From an uncultured Bacteroidia bacterium (GTDB lineage: Bacteria > Bacteroidota > Bacteroidia > Bacteroidales > F082): a stretch of DNA of 38,263 nucleotides. Under the pieces are notes generated by a model, which made no database searches, was not told the origin of the DNA, and was given only the letters and a program-made list of their open reading frames with translations. The translations under genes were made by a program, and so were the position numbers. Below, piece after piece: positions 23,641 to 32,499 of the stretch; within the stretch, counting starts at the first letter, position 1, and every line of letters starts with the position of its first letter. Where the stretch lies: the NCBI GenBank assembly GCA_902769875.1, contig CACXQV010000019.1, forward strand, positions 1 through 38,263, written 5' to 3'.

Positions 23641-23677
23641 AGCGTATAAAATTTTTATTTTTTACGCTGCAAAATTA
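23641..23677 (-). promoter_or_regulatory. Promoter and possible operator of the restriction operon
   Basis: A TAATTTTG -7 box lies at 23677-23670 on the minus strand, with TTTTTG and TTTTG stretches upstream. Exactly at the expected transcription start sits an inverted repeat AGCGTA (23641-23646)/TACGCT (23662-23667). It could be an operator or form a hairpin in the short leader. No controller (C-protein) gene is seen next to it. Confidence 0.55.
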
Positions 23678-23760
23678 GCAAAAATCCAATCAAAACGCAA
23701 TTCTTAATAACATAATTCCAAAATTTGAAATAATATAGACTTTCATTGACTAAATTATCG

Positions 23761-23768
23761 TACTTTTG
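23761..23768 (+). promoter_or_regulatory. Promoter -7 box of the prolyl oligopeptidase gene
   Basis: TACTTTTG, 29 bases before the ATG at 23797, with ATTGAC upstream. It is divergent from the restriction operon promoter about 85 bases away. Confidence 0.6.
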
Positions 23769-23796
23769 TCCCCAACAATCTTAAATCAACACAATA

Positions 23797-25947
23797 ATGA
23801 AAAAACTCACTTTATTAGTTATGGGCACCATCACCCTTTTCGGCTGCAACCAACAACCAAAGCAGCCTGAACGCTATTCCGTCAAGGCTTACCCCGAGAC
23901 GAGAAAAGACACCACCGTCGTTGACGACTACTTCGGAACGAAGGTCGCCGACCCGTACCGTTGGCTCGAAAACGACACCTCCGCCGAGACCGCGAAATGG
24001 GTCAAGGCGCAGAACGAAGTCACGCAAGACTACCTGAGCCACATCCCCTTCCGCAGCGCCCTCAAGGAACGCCTGACGCAGCTTGTGGACTACGAACGCT
24101 ACGGGATGCCTTCGAAGAAACATGGCCGCTACATCTACTCGAAGAACGACGGCCTACAGAACCAAAGCGTAATTTATATGCAAGAAACGCTTGACGGCGA
24201 ACCTACCGTCCTCCTCGACCCCAACAAACTCTCCGACGACGGCACGGTCTCGTTGGGCGGCATCAGCTTCTCCAACGACGGCAAATACATGGCCTACACC
24301 ATCCAACGCAGCGGCTCCGACTGGGTTGAAATCTATGTGAAGGACATGGCCACCCTCGAGCTACTCCCCGACCACATCGAATGGGCCAAGTTCACGGGTG
24401 CATCGTGGTACAAGGACGGCTTCTTCTATGCCGCTTACGACCGTCCCGAAGCCGGCAAGGAGTTCAGCAACGTGAACGAAAACCACAAAATCTACTACCA
24501 CAAACTCGGCACGCCGCAGGAACAGGACGAGCTCTTCTACAGCAACCCCGCCCAGCCACGCTATTTCCACCAAGTGGATTTGACCGAAGACGAGCATTAT
24601 ATGTTCCTCTTCGAGAGCGGTCAAGGCGCGGGCAGCACGCTGTGGATCCGCGACATGCAAGACCCGAAAGGCAAGTTTGTTCAGATTGCCGACGACATGG
24701 ACTACCAGTACGGCCCCATCGACGTGATTGACGGCACTTTGTACATCTTCACCAACTACAACGCGCCGAAGGGTCGTATTTGCAAGGTTTCGGCCAAGAC
24801 CCCACAAATGGAGAATTGGGTGGACGTGATTCCCGAAAGCGAAAATGTCATCGCTGGCATCAGCCTCGCCAAGGGCAAGATGATTGTCACCTACGACAAG
24901 GATGCCGCCAACCACGCCTACGTTTACACCATGGACGGCAAACAGCTCCACGAGATTGCCCTGCCCACTTACGGTTCGGTCGGCTTCAGCAGCGAATATA
25001 AAGAACCCGAAGTGTTCTATGCCTTCACCTCTTTCGTCTTCCCGACCACGATTTACCAATACAACATCGACGACAACACCTCCACCGTGTTCCGCGCTCC
25101 CGCCATCGACTTCAAGTCGGACGACTACGTCACCGAGCAGGTCTTTGTCACCTCGAAGGATGGCACCAAAGTCCCGATGTTCCTGACCTACAAGGCTGGC
25201 TTGCAGAAAGATGGCAACAACCCGACCTTCCTGTACGGTTACGGCGGCTTCAACATCACCCTCAACCCCGGCTTCAGCACCTCGCGCCTGCCCTTCATCG
25301 AGAATGGCGGCATTTATGCCCAGATGAACCTACGCGGCGGCAACGAATATGGTGAGGAATGGCACATTGCAGGAACCAAGTTGCAGAAGCAGAACGTGTT
25401 CGACGACTGCATCGCCTGCGCTGAATACCTCATCAATAACGGCTACACCTCGCCGAAATATTTGGCTCTGAACGGTGGCTCCAATGGCGGTCTGCTCGTC
25501 GGCGCGGTAGTGAACCAGCGCCCCGACCTCTTTGCCGTGGCCGTGCCGCAAGTCGGCGTGATGGATATGTTGCGCTACCACCTCTTCACCATCGGCTGGA
25601 ACTGGGCCAGCGACTACGGCACCAGCGAGGACGACGAGGCCATGTTCAAGGCTTTGTATGCCTACTCACCATTACACACCATCAAGAGCGGTGCTGACGT
25701 ACACTATCCCGCCATCATGGTCACCACTGCCGACCACGACGACCGTGTGGTGCCCGCCCACTCGTTCAAGTATGCTGCCACCTTGCAAGCAGCCCAAACT
25801 GGCGACCAGCCCAAGATTATCCGCATCGACACCAAGGCCGGACACGGCGGCGGCAAGCCCATCTCCAAAGTTTTGGAAGAACAAGCGGATATTTATTCAT
25901 TTGTGCTTTACAATATGGGATTGACTTATCCGAAGGAGGCGAAGTAA
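23797..25947 (+). CDS. Prolyl oligopeptidase, S9A family, lipoprotein
   Basis: The enzyme cleaves short proline-containing peptides after proline. The 716-residue precursor begins with a lipoprotein signal (lipobox LFGC, Cys at about residue 17). A seven-bladed propeller follows, starting at TKVADPYRWLEND (about residue 48), and then the alpha/beta-hydrolase domain. The catalytic triad is visible: S562 in GGSNGGLLVG, D649 in DHDDRVVP and H683 in KAGHGGGKP. Length and order match prolyl endopeptidases. Its periplasmic lipoprotein location suggests uptake-linked peptide digestion. It has its own promoter and a bidirectional terminator. Confidence 0.96.
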   Translation: MKKLTLLVMGTITLFGCNQQPKQPERYSVKAYPETRKDTTVVDDYFGTKVADPYRWLENDTSAETAKWVKAQNEVTQDYLSHIPFRSALKERLTQLVDYERYGMPSKKHGRYIYSKNDGLQNQSVIYMQETLDGEPTVLLDPNKLSDDGTVSLGGISFSNDGKYMAYTIQRSGSDWVEIYVKDMATLELLPDHIEWAKFTGASWYKDGFFYAAYDRPEAGKEFSNVNENHKIYYHKLGTPQEQDELFYSNPAQPRYFHQVDLTEDEHYMFLFESGQGAGSTLWIRDMQDPKGKFVQIADDMDYQYGPIDVIDGTLYIFTNYNAPKGRICKVSAKTPQMENWVDVIPESENVIAGISLAKGKMIVTYDKDAANHAYVYTMDGKQLHEIALPTYGSVGFSSEYKEPEVFYAFTSFVFPTTIYQYNIDDNTSTVFRAPAIDFKSDDYVTEQVFVTSKDGTKVPMFLTYKAGLQKDGNNPTFLYGYGGFNITLNPGFSTSRLPFIENGGIYAQMNLRGGNEYGEEWHIAGTKLQKQNVFDDCIACAEYLINNGYTSPKYLALNGGSNGGLLVGAVVNQRPDLFAVAVPQVGVMDMLRYHLFTIGWNWASDYGTSEDDEAMFKALYAYSPLHTIKSGADVHYPAIMVTTADHDDRVVPAHSFKYAATLQAAQTGDQPKIIRIDTKAGHGGGKPISKVLEEQADIYSFVLYNMGLTYPKEAK

Positions 25948-25968
25948 TTGCCTTACCACTGATAGTGG

Positions 25969-26004
25969 AATCGCCCGTCAGGAGTGTTCTTGGCGGGCGA
26001 TTTT
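25969..26004. terminator. Bidirectional terminator between convergent genes
   Basis: AATCGCCCG (25969-25977) pairs with CGGGCGATT (25994-26002), continuing into TTTTATTATT. It serves the peptidase gene and, less well, the convergent regulator gene whose stop lies at 26006. Confidence 0.8.
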
Positions 26005-26005
26005 A

Positions 26006-26977
26006 TTATTCTTTCGACAATTCCATCACAAACTCCTCTATGCTTCCTCGCGCCTCGGTCATGCCGAGTTTCTTGCGGATGTTGGTGCGGGCCTTGCCAA
26101 TCATTGCGGACGAGACATCCAAAATGTCGGCCACTTCCTTGACGCTGAAAGGCATCATGGAAAGGACGCAGACCTTGGACTCGCTTTCCGTCAAGGCGGG
26201 TTGGTTGTCCTTAATGCGCTGAACCACATTGGGATAGACCTTGTTGTATTCCTCAAAGATGGCATCGTAGGCATTGTCGACATTGCGTCCGCAAACGCAA
26301 GACTTCAACTTTTGGAATGAAGCCTTGTCGATGTCTTTGTTTTCGCCTATCAGGAACACCTTGTAAATCATCATCACCTTGCGAATCAAGTTGTTGCGAT
26401 TGGTTTCGGCCAAGGTTTCAGATTCTTGTTGCAAACGGGCAATGTCAAGGTTCAGTCCGGCTATCGTAGCCCGTTTCTGCGAGGCACGATACAAGAGGAA
26501 AAACACCAAGACAATCGCTGCAACCAACACCAACGAAATGATAACGAGCATTTTGCGCCGGTGCAAAAACACGCTAATCATGTTCTCGCTATGGTCCAAA
26601 TCGCCGTTTAAGGTCGAGATGGTAGTCTGCACCTTTTCCATCAGTTTGATGTCTTCGGAGGAACGTGCCAAAACAATGGCCTCGTTCAAAGCAGACATGG
26701 CGGAATCAAAATCGTTCTGCTGCCAATAGACGCAGCCGCTGTAAAGTGCCGACAAGGTCTTCATCTCGGCATCGTCGGTGAGGTTGAAATAACGCCGCGC
26801 CTGAAAGATGGAGGTGTCTTGCGAGACATCCTCTCCCCTGCTGAATTTGCCTTCAATCTCCAACACCGTCCGCTCCATGTTGTCCATATCGGATTTCACA
26901 TTGCAAGCCGCCAAAAGGCATATCAGCGCGAAGGCCAACCAACATCTTGATTTATAGAGTAGTTCTAACATTTCCAT
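26006..26977 (-). CDS. TPR-membrane-HTH regulator (LuxR-type helix-turn-helix)
   Basis: The 323-residue product has a lipoprotein-like signal (CLLAACN near residue 25) and a TPR-like periplasmic region (residues 60-120, FNLTDDAEMKTLSALYSGCVYWQQNDFDSAMSAL interrupted). A membrane helix lies at about 143-164 (MLVIISLVLVAAIVLVFFLLY), followed by a coiled coil (about 170-200) and a C-terminal helix-turn-helix (LTESESKVCVLSMMPFSVKEVADILDVS, then KARTNIRKKLGM). This is a Bacteroidota one-component architecture that carries a signal from periplasm to DNA. The TPR part is short compared with 500-600-residue relatives. It lies just downstream of the outer membrane receptor gene, separated by repeat C, and may regulate it. 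Confidence 0.78.
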   Translation of the reverse strand: MEMLELLYKSRCWLAFALICLLAACNVKSDMDNMERTVLEIEGKFSRGEDVSQDTSIFQARRYFNLTDDAEMKTLSALYSGCVYWQQNDFDSAMSALNEAIVLARSSEDIKLMEKVQTTISTLNGDLDHSENMISVFLHRRKMLVIISLVLVAAIVLVFFLLYRASQKRATIAGLNLDIARLQQESETLAETNRNNLIRKVMMIYKVFLIGENKDIDKASFQKLKSCVCGRNVDNAYDAIFEEYNKVYPNVVQRIKDNQPALTESESKVCVLSMMPFSVKEVADILDVSSAMIGKARTNIRKKLGMTEARGSIEEFVMELSKE

Positions 26978-26989
26978 TGTTTTTCACTG

Positions 26990-26997
26990 CAAAAATA
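26990..26997 (-). promoter_or_regulatory. Promoter -7 box of the regulator gene
   Basis: TATTTTTG on the minus strand, 12 bases before the ATG. The GTTTTGTGG arm of repeat C lies immediately upstream and supplies TTTTG sequence where a -33 box would be, so the repeat may form part of this promoter. Confidence 0.5.
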
Positions 26998-27006
26998 GTT
27001 TTTTTT

Positions 27007-27142
27007 CCACAAAACCATCAAAACCCACAAAACCTTTTTTATGTTGTGCGGTGGTTCCCAACCGAGTCGCCACCGGAAAGCCAGCCGGTTGGCGTGGCTT
27101 TCCAACTAAATCTTTGTTTTGCTGGTTTTGTAGGTTTTGTGA
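27007..27142 (+). repeat. Palindromic dispersed repeat, copy C
   Basis: The arms are CCACAAAACCATCAAAAC (27007-27024) and GGTTTTGTAGGTTTTGTGA (27124-27142). Hairpin 1 pairs GCGGTGG with CCACCG instead of GGCGGC with GCCGCC, so both sides have changed together. Hairpin 2 keeps GGAAAGCC/GGCTTTCC (27075-27103) exactly, with a different loop. Unlike copies A and B, it lies between two minus-strand genes. Confidence 0.8.
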
Positions 27143-27148
27143 CCATAT

Positions 27149-29377
27149 TCATTGCCCTCCTTTTTCGCCAGCCGTCTGGGCTTCATTCTCCAGCTCAACA
27201 TTCCCGAAACGCAAGGTAAACCCCACACAGAGGTAGGTGGAATTGCTTCGGCTTGAATAACTTCCGCTCGATAATGGATTCGTATAGGTGTTGCTGTAGC
27301 GCATCAGGCCGAAAAGGTCGTTGCCATTGACGAATACTGATAATTTATGGTTGAAGAAATCGGTGCGCATCCCACAATCGATGAAATAATTCGCCCCGAC
27401 TTGGTTGAACAGCGTCTGCATAGGCGAGTTGTAGCGAGCCGAAGCGTGGACTTCCAAACGGTTCCACAGTTTTGCCCACAAACTTAATTGCAGGCTATAC
27501 GACCATAAATCATTCTTTTCCAAGGTTTTCAACACGCCATAATCGGTCTCAAGATAGGAATCGTACACGTTGGCGTAAAACCGCAAGTTGAACATTCCGC
27601 TTGGCCGGTACATCATATTGAACTCGCCGCCAGCCATATAGGAACGTCCCACATTGACCGGCCTCGTGAAGAGAACCACCCGACCGTAATGCTCGTGATA
27701 GCCCGACTCGTTGATGGTGTTGATCTCGTTTTTCTTGCCCTTGTAATAAGCCGTCAAGCCCACCGAGCCGAAGTCGTCCCAGTATTTCGTCCAGCTGGCT
27801 TCCATATTTTGGGTAAAAATGGGCTCCAACTTGGGATTGCCCGTAGTGTACATCTCCTCATCGTAGTGGTTGAAAGGGCTGAGCTGCGTCGCCGTGGGAC
27901 GGTTCACCTTCATGGAATAACTCATCTTGAAGTTGTGCATCGACTTGGTGCGATAAGAGAGATGCAGCGAAGGCGTGACATCGAAATGGTCGTCAACGAA
28001 GTCATAATCAGGTGCTTCGGGAAAGGCAATGCCTGTCCGGAAACAATTCGCGCTGATGCCCGGCTGCACGGTGAAATCGCCAAAACGATGCTGAACCATG
28101 AAATAACCGCCCCAATTCTGGTTCCTATAGTTATAGTCGTAGCTCATCACGGAATCCCTCACATAGCCGTTGTTCGTCAAGGTGTCCACCACATTCCGAT
28201 TCGTCCCGTCCTCCCAACTGCCTCTCAGCCCCATGCTGAACTCGCCGTTTTTGGAATACGGCAGGTTGTAATCGACATTTGCCGAAATGGGTGCATTGGA
28301 AGACAGATAATCCATCTTGAAAACCCTTTCGCGTGGCGAGGGCAAGGTATAGGTGGTGTGGTCTTCCAAGGGCATAGCTTGGCGGTTCAAAAAACCATTC
28401 GTTCGGGCGGTCAGGTTATGGCCTTCCTCGTTGAACTTGTGCTGGTAACGGAAGCCCCCATTGAGATAGAGGTAATTGGAATTTGAGTTATTGACAAACA
28501 TGTACTTATAAATGCCCGCCTGCTCCATATACTCCGTGCGTTCCCTTTCGGTTGTCACTTTCGTCGGGCCGAATGAATCCCAGCAGTTCAGCCAAAAGGC
28601 ATAGGTGTTCTTCTTGTCAGGCGAATAAGTGATGTTCACGGATCCTCCAGGACTGTAGGTGAAGTATTTGGTGTGTCTTATGCTATGGCTCTGGCTGGCC
28701 TGAACGAGGCTGTCGTTTTCATCCTTCCGAAAGAGGTTTCGGTCGAATTCCATATCGTTCTCGCCGTGATAAAAATAGGTGCTGACGTATGCATTCACCG
28801 TCCATTTGTCGTTTTTCCAAACGTAGGATGCCCAAGGCATCACGAAAGGCTGCGAAGATGCATTGGCTCCAAAGCAAAGGAACTCGTTCCGCTTGATTTT
28901 GCTGTTCATCACGATGTTGATGATGCCGTCGGCGGAGGTGGCGTAGCGTGCCGATGGGTTCGTGACGACTTCAATGCGGTCGATGGCATTGGCGGGCAAG
29001 GTCCGAATGTAGCTTTTGAGGTTCTCTCCCGTGAGGTTCGAAGGCTGGCCGTTGATCCAGATTTCCACCGAGGAAGTCCCGCGCAAGGTGATGTTGCCTT
29101 CCACATCCACGCTCACGCCGGGTGCGTTCTGCAAGGCATCGGAGGCCACACCGCCTTGCACGGTAGGGTCGTCGGCGACTTGGTAGAGCGTTTTCTCGCC
29201 TTCCACCGAGAACAATGGCCGCTCCGCCGTGATGGTCACACCTTCCAAAAGCAAAGTGTCCACCGCCATTTGGAGGCTGTCGGCCTTTGGTTTGACTTCA
29301 GGGATTTCGACTTGGGCAAAAGCAGCCGTGGCAAAAGCCGCAAATGCAGCTGTGAGAATCAGGTTCCTTGTTTTCAT
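27149..29377 (-). CDS. TonB-dependent receptor-like outer membrane barrel
   Basis: The 742-residue precursor has a signal peptide (MKTRNLILTAAFAAFATAAFAQ). A short periplasmic stretch follows, then a plug domain with LQNAPGVSVDVEGNITLRGT (about residue 85) and VEIWINGQPS. The long C-terminal part is a beta-barrel of the OMP_b-brl_3 type, ending YLCVGFTLRFGNVELENEAQ. The N-terminal carboxypeptidase-like domain usual in this family is missing. It may import or sense a ligand. The ATG at 29377 is preferred over 29389 because it gives a regular signal peptide and leader. Its stop is seven bases from repeat C, with the membrane-HTH regulator next. Confidence 0.86.
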   Translation of the reverse strand: MKTRNLILTAAFAAFATAAFAQVEIPEVKPKADSLQMAVDTLLLEGVTITAERPLFSVEGEKTLYQVADDPTVQGGVASDALQNAPGVSVDVEGNITLRGTSSVEIWINGQPSNLTGENLKSYIRTLPANAIDRIEVVTNPSARYATSADGIINIVMNSKIKRNEFLCFGANASSQPFVMPWASYVWKNDKWTVNAYVSTYFYHGENDMEFDRNLFRKDENDSLVQASQSHSIRHTKYFTYSPGGSVNITYSPDKKNTYAFWLNCWDSFGPTKVTTERERTEYMEQAGIYKYMFVNNSNSNYLYLNGGFRYQHKFNEEGHNLTARTNGFLNRQAMPLEDHTTYTLPSPRERVFKMDYLSSNAPISANVDYNLPYSKNGEFSMGLRGSWEDGTNRNVVDTLTNNGYVRDSVMSYDYNYRNQNWGGYFMVQHRFGDFTVQPGISANCFRTGIAFPEAPDYDFVDDHFDVTPSLHLSYRTKSMHNFKMSYSMKVNRPTATQLSPFNHYDEEMYTTGNPKLEPIFTQNMEASWTKYWDDFGSVGLTAYYKGKKNEINTINESGYHEHYGRVVLFTRPVNVGRSYMAGGEFNMMYRPSGMFNLRFYANVYDSYLETDYGVLKTLEKNDLWSYSLQLSLWAKLWNRLEVHASARYNSPMQTLFNQVGANYFIDCGMRTDFFNHKLSVFVNGNDLFGLMRYSNTYTNPLSSGSYSSRSNSTYLCVGFTLRFGNVELENEAQTAGEKGGQ

Positions 29378-29405
29378 TGCATGGTACAATTTTAGGTTTG
29401 ACCAT

Positions 29406-29413
29406 GCAAAAGT
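29406..29413 (-). promoter_or_regulatory. Promoter -7 box of the outer membrane barrel gene
   Basis: TACTTTTG on the minus strand, with TTGCCC about 20 bases upstream. It places the start of transcription about 22 bases before the ATG at 29377, which supports that start over 29389. Confidence 0.55.
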
Positions 29414-29449
29414 ATAATGAAAAATCGGGCAATTCGCAAGGCTCGGCTC

Positions 29450-29524
29450 ATGGTAGAGACCTTTGCGGATTACCCAATTTTAATTATTTATGATTCATCG
29501 GATTACAAAACTGATGGTAGAGAC
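29450..29524 (+). repeat. Short direct repeats in the gap before the metallophosphoesterase gene
   Basis: ATGGTAGAGAC occurs at 29450-29460 and 29514-29524, and CGGATTAC occurs twice between them (29465 and 29499). The block looks like a small duplication with rearranged order. No function is visible. Confidence 0.45.
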
Positions 29525-29528
29525 TTTT

Positions 29529-30431
29529 TCATTCCATTTCCAGTCCCTCATACTCATAACTGACCTTCTCCCCAACTGTCAGCACCAAATAACTCGGCTT
29601 TCCGCCATCGTTGAGGTTGTCGGTCATCACATATTGCACGCCGCCGAAATGACGCTGTTCGCGCATGTGGAAGTGACCCATAATGACCATCTCCACATTG
29701 CTGCGGCTCATCAAGTCCATAAAGGCGTATTGCTCGTCTTGCGGCAGGTTGGCAGCAGGAGTGGTGGTATAGTTGTACGACGTGCGGAACAGCCAATTGT
29801 GGCTGACGACGAAGCAGTGACGATAGTCGGCACGATGCTCAAGTTGTTCTTTCAGCCACTCCATCTGTCGCTCGCCAAAGGTGCCGTTGCCCGAATCCAA
29901 AAGGATGAACAAATCTTTATGGCCACCAACGGTCTTCACCGTCACGGTGTAGGTCGAGGTGTGGAAATGTTGCTTGTAGAATTTGGCGCAATCATAATAC
30001 AGGTCGTGGTTGCCAAGGACGGCAAAACACGGGTCGTTTTTGGCTTGGGTCGCGGCATTGAAACGCAGGGAAGAATCCACCCTTATGTAGCCTGCCTCAC
30101 CGCTTTGGTTGGCCAAGTCGCCCACAAGGAGGGAGAAGATGGCCTTCGGGTCGTTGCGCTCAGTGGTCACATATTTGTACAAACGGTCCTTGGGGCCTTG
30201 CAGTTCAAATCCGTCGCGATCAGAATAGTGTGAGTCGGAAGTGGAATAGATGCGGTATTCGTCAGGTACGTTCTCGATGACGGGCATCGGATTCTGGCTG
30301 TTGTAGTCGAGCCAGTCGGCCACGCGCTCCTCGGTGTCGCTGCGGTTGATGACCATTGCGGCGATGTCCAAACGGTCGCAGCCCGTGGCAATAATCATTG
30401 AAGCCAATAATATGAGGTGTGTCTTTTTCAT
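29529..30431 (-). CDS. Calcineurin-like metallophosphoesterase, lipoprotein
   Basis: The 300-residue product has a lipoprotein signal (MKKTHLILLASMIIATGC). Its metallophosphoesterase motifs are SDSHYSD, VGDLAN, LGNHDLYY, VVSHNW and MGHFHMRE, in the canonical order for a two-metal phosphoesterase. The substrate is unknown. A longer frame from a TTG at 30440 exists, but the ATG at 30431 gives the clean lipoprotein signal. Its upstream region shares blocks with that of the glycosylase gene at 4263. It follows the small outer membrane protein gene on the same strand after an 80-base gap. Confidence 0.9.
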   Translation of the reverse strand: MKKTHLILLASMIIATGCDRLDIAAMVINRSDTEERVADWLDYNSQNPMPVIENVPDEYRIYSTSDSHYSDRDGFELQGPKDRLYKYVTTERNDPKAIFSLLVGDLANQSGEAGYIRVDSSLRFNAATQAKNDPCFAVLGNHDLYYDCAKFYKQHFHTSTYTVTVKTVGGHKDLFILLDSGNGTFGERQMEWLKEQLEHRADYRHCFVVSHNWLFRTSYNYTTTPAANLPQDEQYAFMDLMSRSNVEMVIMGHFHMREQRHFGGVQYVMTDNLNDGGKPSYLVLTVGEKVSYEYEGLEME

Positions 30432-30505
30432 TTTTATCAAGGATTAAAGAATTTGAGAATAATGATTTCTATCTGAATTTTAATGAATTAAAACAAAATC
30501 GCTTT
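30432..30505 (-). repeat. Upstream element shared with the gene at 4263 (copy 2)
   Basis: On the minus strand it reads GCGATTTTGTTTTAATTCA, then TTCTCAAATTCTTTAATCC and TTGATAAAA before the ATG. The same blocks in the same order precede the glycosylase-family gene, although the two genes are unrelated. Confidence 0.5.
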
Positions 30506-30511
30506 GCAATT

Positions 30512-31204
30512 TCAGGGTTTCCAGATGAGACCGACATTGCCGAACCAGCCGTTGTATTGTGCCGACAGGTTGAGTATACCGCAGGGATGCACTCCCGCCT
30601 CGGCTGTCAGGCGAAGGCCGTTGCCGAAGTCGTAATAGCCATTGAGGCTATAGAAAAACAAGGTGAAACGCTCGATGACGAAATCCCTGTAATTCGAGAT
30701 GCGTCCACCCACATTCCACGGATGCTCTTGGTCGAACAAATTGCCCTCGACGCAAAAAGTAATGTTCATCGGCTCGAAAGTCACGTCCATGCCGCCGTTC
30801 TTGCGCAATGGAATGGGAGCCGTGTAGCGGTTGGTCAAGCCCAACTGGAAATTGAAATGGCGATTGCGCCAGCCCAAATCCAGCAAGGCATTGAATTCCT
30901 GAAGTTTGTAGTTCGGAAACAGGCGGTACAGGTAGCGGTTTTCCAAATAGAGTGTGCCACTTTTTGCTTTGAGCAAGTTCACCTGATATTGCAGATTCAG
31001 CGAATAGCGACCCAAGGTCGTGGCTTGCAATCCGAGGCCGATATTGAAGTTATCGGCAAGCTGGCAGTCACCTTTGAAGGCGAGCGATGCCGAGCTGCCC
31101 GAAGTGCGGGTGTAGTCGTACTCGCCATAGGTCTGCAAAGTCCATTGTGCCCTTGCGACAAAAGCGAAGAGCAACAGACTAAGTGTGAGAATGGTTTTCT
31201 TCAT
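30512..31204 (-). CDS. Small outer membrane beta-barrel protein, function unknown
   Basis: The 230-residue precursor has a signal peptide (MKKTILTLSLLLFAFVARAQ) and then alternating aromatic/hydrophobic strands rich in tyrosine, asparagine and glycine. Examples are NFNIGLGLQATTLGRYSLNL, HFNFQLGLTNRY and YNGWFGNVGLIWKP, with a C-terminal aromatic end as in outer membrane barrels. It probably spans the outer membrane with 10-12 strands. I recognise no specific family. The terminator of the upstream epimerase gene ends about 28 bases before its start, so it needs its own promoter in a very short space or depends on read-through. Confidence 0.7.
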   Translation of the reverse strand: MKKTILTLSLLLFAFVARAQWTLQTYGEYDYTRTSGSSASLAFKGDCQLADNFNIGLGLQATTLGRYSLNLQYQVNLLKAKSGTLYLENRYLYRLFPNYKLQEFNALLDLGWRNRHFNFQLGLTNRYTAPIPLRKNGGMDVTFEPMNITFCVEGNLFDQEHPWNVGGRISNYRDFVIERFTLFFYSLNGYYDFGNGLRLTAEAGVHPCGILNLSAQYNGWFGNVGLIWKP

Positions 31205-31231
31205 TTGTTTATAGATTAAAAGTTAAATGCG

Positions 31232-31268
31232 AAAAAAAAAGCCTCGCATCATCCGACGCGAGACTTTG
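31232..31268 (-). terminator. Terminator of the epimerase gene
   Basis: On the minus strand AGTCTCGC pairs with GCGAGGCT (one G-T pair), followed by nine T's. Confidence 0.85.
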
Positions 31269-31282
31269 GATTTCCCGAAAAA

Positions 31283-32425
31283 TCACTTCTTTTCATTGGG
31301 AAGGACCTCAAATTTGAATATCGAAATCTGGTGGTACTCCTCGCCTGCATCAAGTATCGGCATTGGTGCCAGGCTTTCATGGTTGATGGCATTCGGGAAG
31401 AACTGAGGCTCCAAAGCCAGACCTTCGCGGTAAGCCAATGCCTTGCCGCACTTGCCCTTGCTCTTGCCATCGAAGAAGTTGCCGCTATAGAACTGCAAAC
31501 CCACTTGGTCGCTCCACAATTGCATTCCACGTCCGCTCTTGGGCTCGGTGAGGGTGGCGCACCAAGTATAGGCCTTCGGATTGCTCTTGTCGATAATCCA
31601 ATTGTGATCATAGCCTTTGGCTTTCTGAAGCTGTTCGTCGGCTTCGTTGATGCGCTCGCCAATGGTGTGTTTCTCGCGGAAGTCGAAAGGTGTGTTCTTC
31701 ACGCCTGAGAACTTGCCGTCGGTCAGCAATTGGTTGTCGATGGTGGTCATATAGCGCGAATTGATTTGCAGATAATGGTCGAGGATGGTGCCGTTGCCTT
31801 CACCTTTGAGGTTGAAGAAGGAATGGTGCGAGAAGTTGCACAAAGTGGTGGCGTCGGTCGTGGCTGAATAACGCACTTGCAGCTGGTTGTCGCGCGTCAG
31901 GGTGTAGCTCATTGTCACATCGAGGTTGCCCGGGAATCCGTCTTCGCCATCGGCGAACAACGTGTGAAGCCGGATGGCGCTATCGTTCACCGAAACCACG
32001 TCCCACACCCGCTTGTCGGCCCCAATCAGGCCACCGTGAAGCGTGTTCCCACCCTCATTTTTGGCCGTATGATACTCAACGCCGTTGAGCGTAAAAGTCC
32101 CATTGGCGATACGGTTGGCGCACCGACCGACAACTGCACCGAGATAGCGTTCGCCATCGTTGTCGAGGTATTTGTCTATCGTATTGTAGCCCAAAACGAT
32201 GTCGTCGAAACTACCGCGACGGTCGGGCATCCAGAGGGCTACGACCCTGCCGCCGTAGTTGGTGACCTGCATCGTCAGGAAACCATTGTGCAGCGTATAG
32301 AGCGATACTAACTTTCCGTCCACTTCCTTCGCGAAGTTTTCGGTTGGAATCAACTTGACTTCTTTCTTTTGGTTGCAACCCACTAAAAATAAGGCGATTG
32401 CAAAAAATGGCAATATTTTCTTCAT
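31283..32425 (-). CDS. Aldose 1-epimerase, lipoprotein
   Basis: The 380-residue precursor has a lipoprotein signal (MKKILPFFAIALFLVGC) followed by a full GalM fold: GRCANRIANGTF, GGNTLHGGLIG, FSHHSFFNLKGEGNGTILDH and LALEPQFFPNAINH with the conserved glutamate. It would act in the periplasm or at the surface and equilibrate sugar anomers before transport, distinct from the cytoplasmic GalM at 9814. A frame opening at 32497 is rejected because the -7 box lies inside it. The gene is preceded by the nucleotidase-type phosphatase gene and has its own promoter and terminator. Confidence 0.93.
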   Translation of the reverse strand: MKKILPFFAIALFLVGCNQKKEVKLIPTENFAKEVDGKLVSLYTLHNGFLTMQVTNYGGRVVALWMPDRRGSFDDIVLGYNTIDKYLDNDGERYLGAVVGRCANRIANGTFTLNGVEYHTAKNEGGNTLHGGLIGADKRVWDVVSVNDSAIRLHTLFADGEDGFPGNLDVTMSYTLTRDNQLQVRYSATTDATTLCNFSHHSFFNLKGEGNGTILDHYLQINSRYMTTIDNQLLTDGKFSGVKNTPFDFREKHTIGERINEADEQLQKAKGYDHNWIIDKSNPKAYTWCATLTEPKSGRGMQLWSDQVGLQFYSGNFFDGKSKGKCGKALAYREGLALEPQFFPNAINHESLAPMPILDAGEEYHQISIFKFEVLPNEKK

Positions 32426-32460
32426 TCCTTTCAAGACGAATTTTTCGATTTTTGAACCTG

Positions 32461-32468
32461 CAAAATTA
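32461..32468 (-). promoter_or_regulatory. Promoter -7 box of the lipoprotein epimerase gene
   Basis: TAATTTTG on the minus strand, 35 bases before the ATG at 32425 and 32 bases after the stop of the upstream phosphatase gene. Confidence 0.6.
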
Positions 32469-32499
32469 CAAAAAGGGATTATATCCTGCAAACACATTT

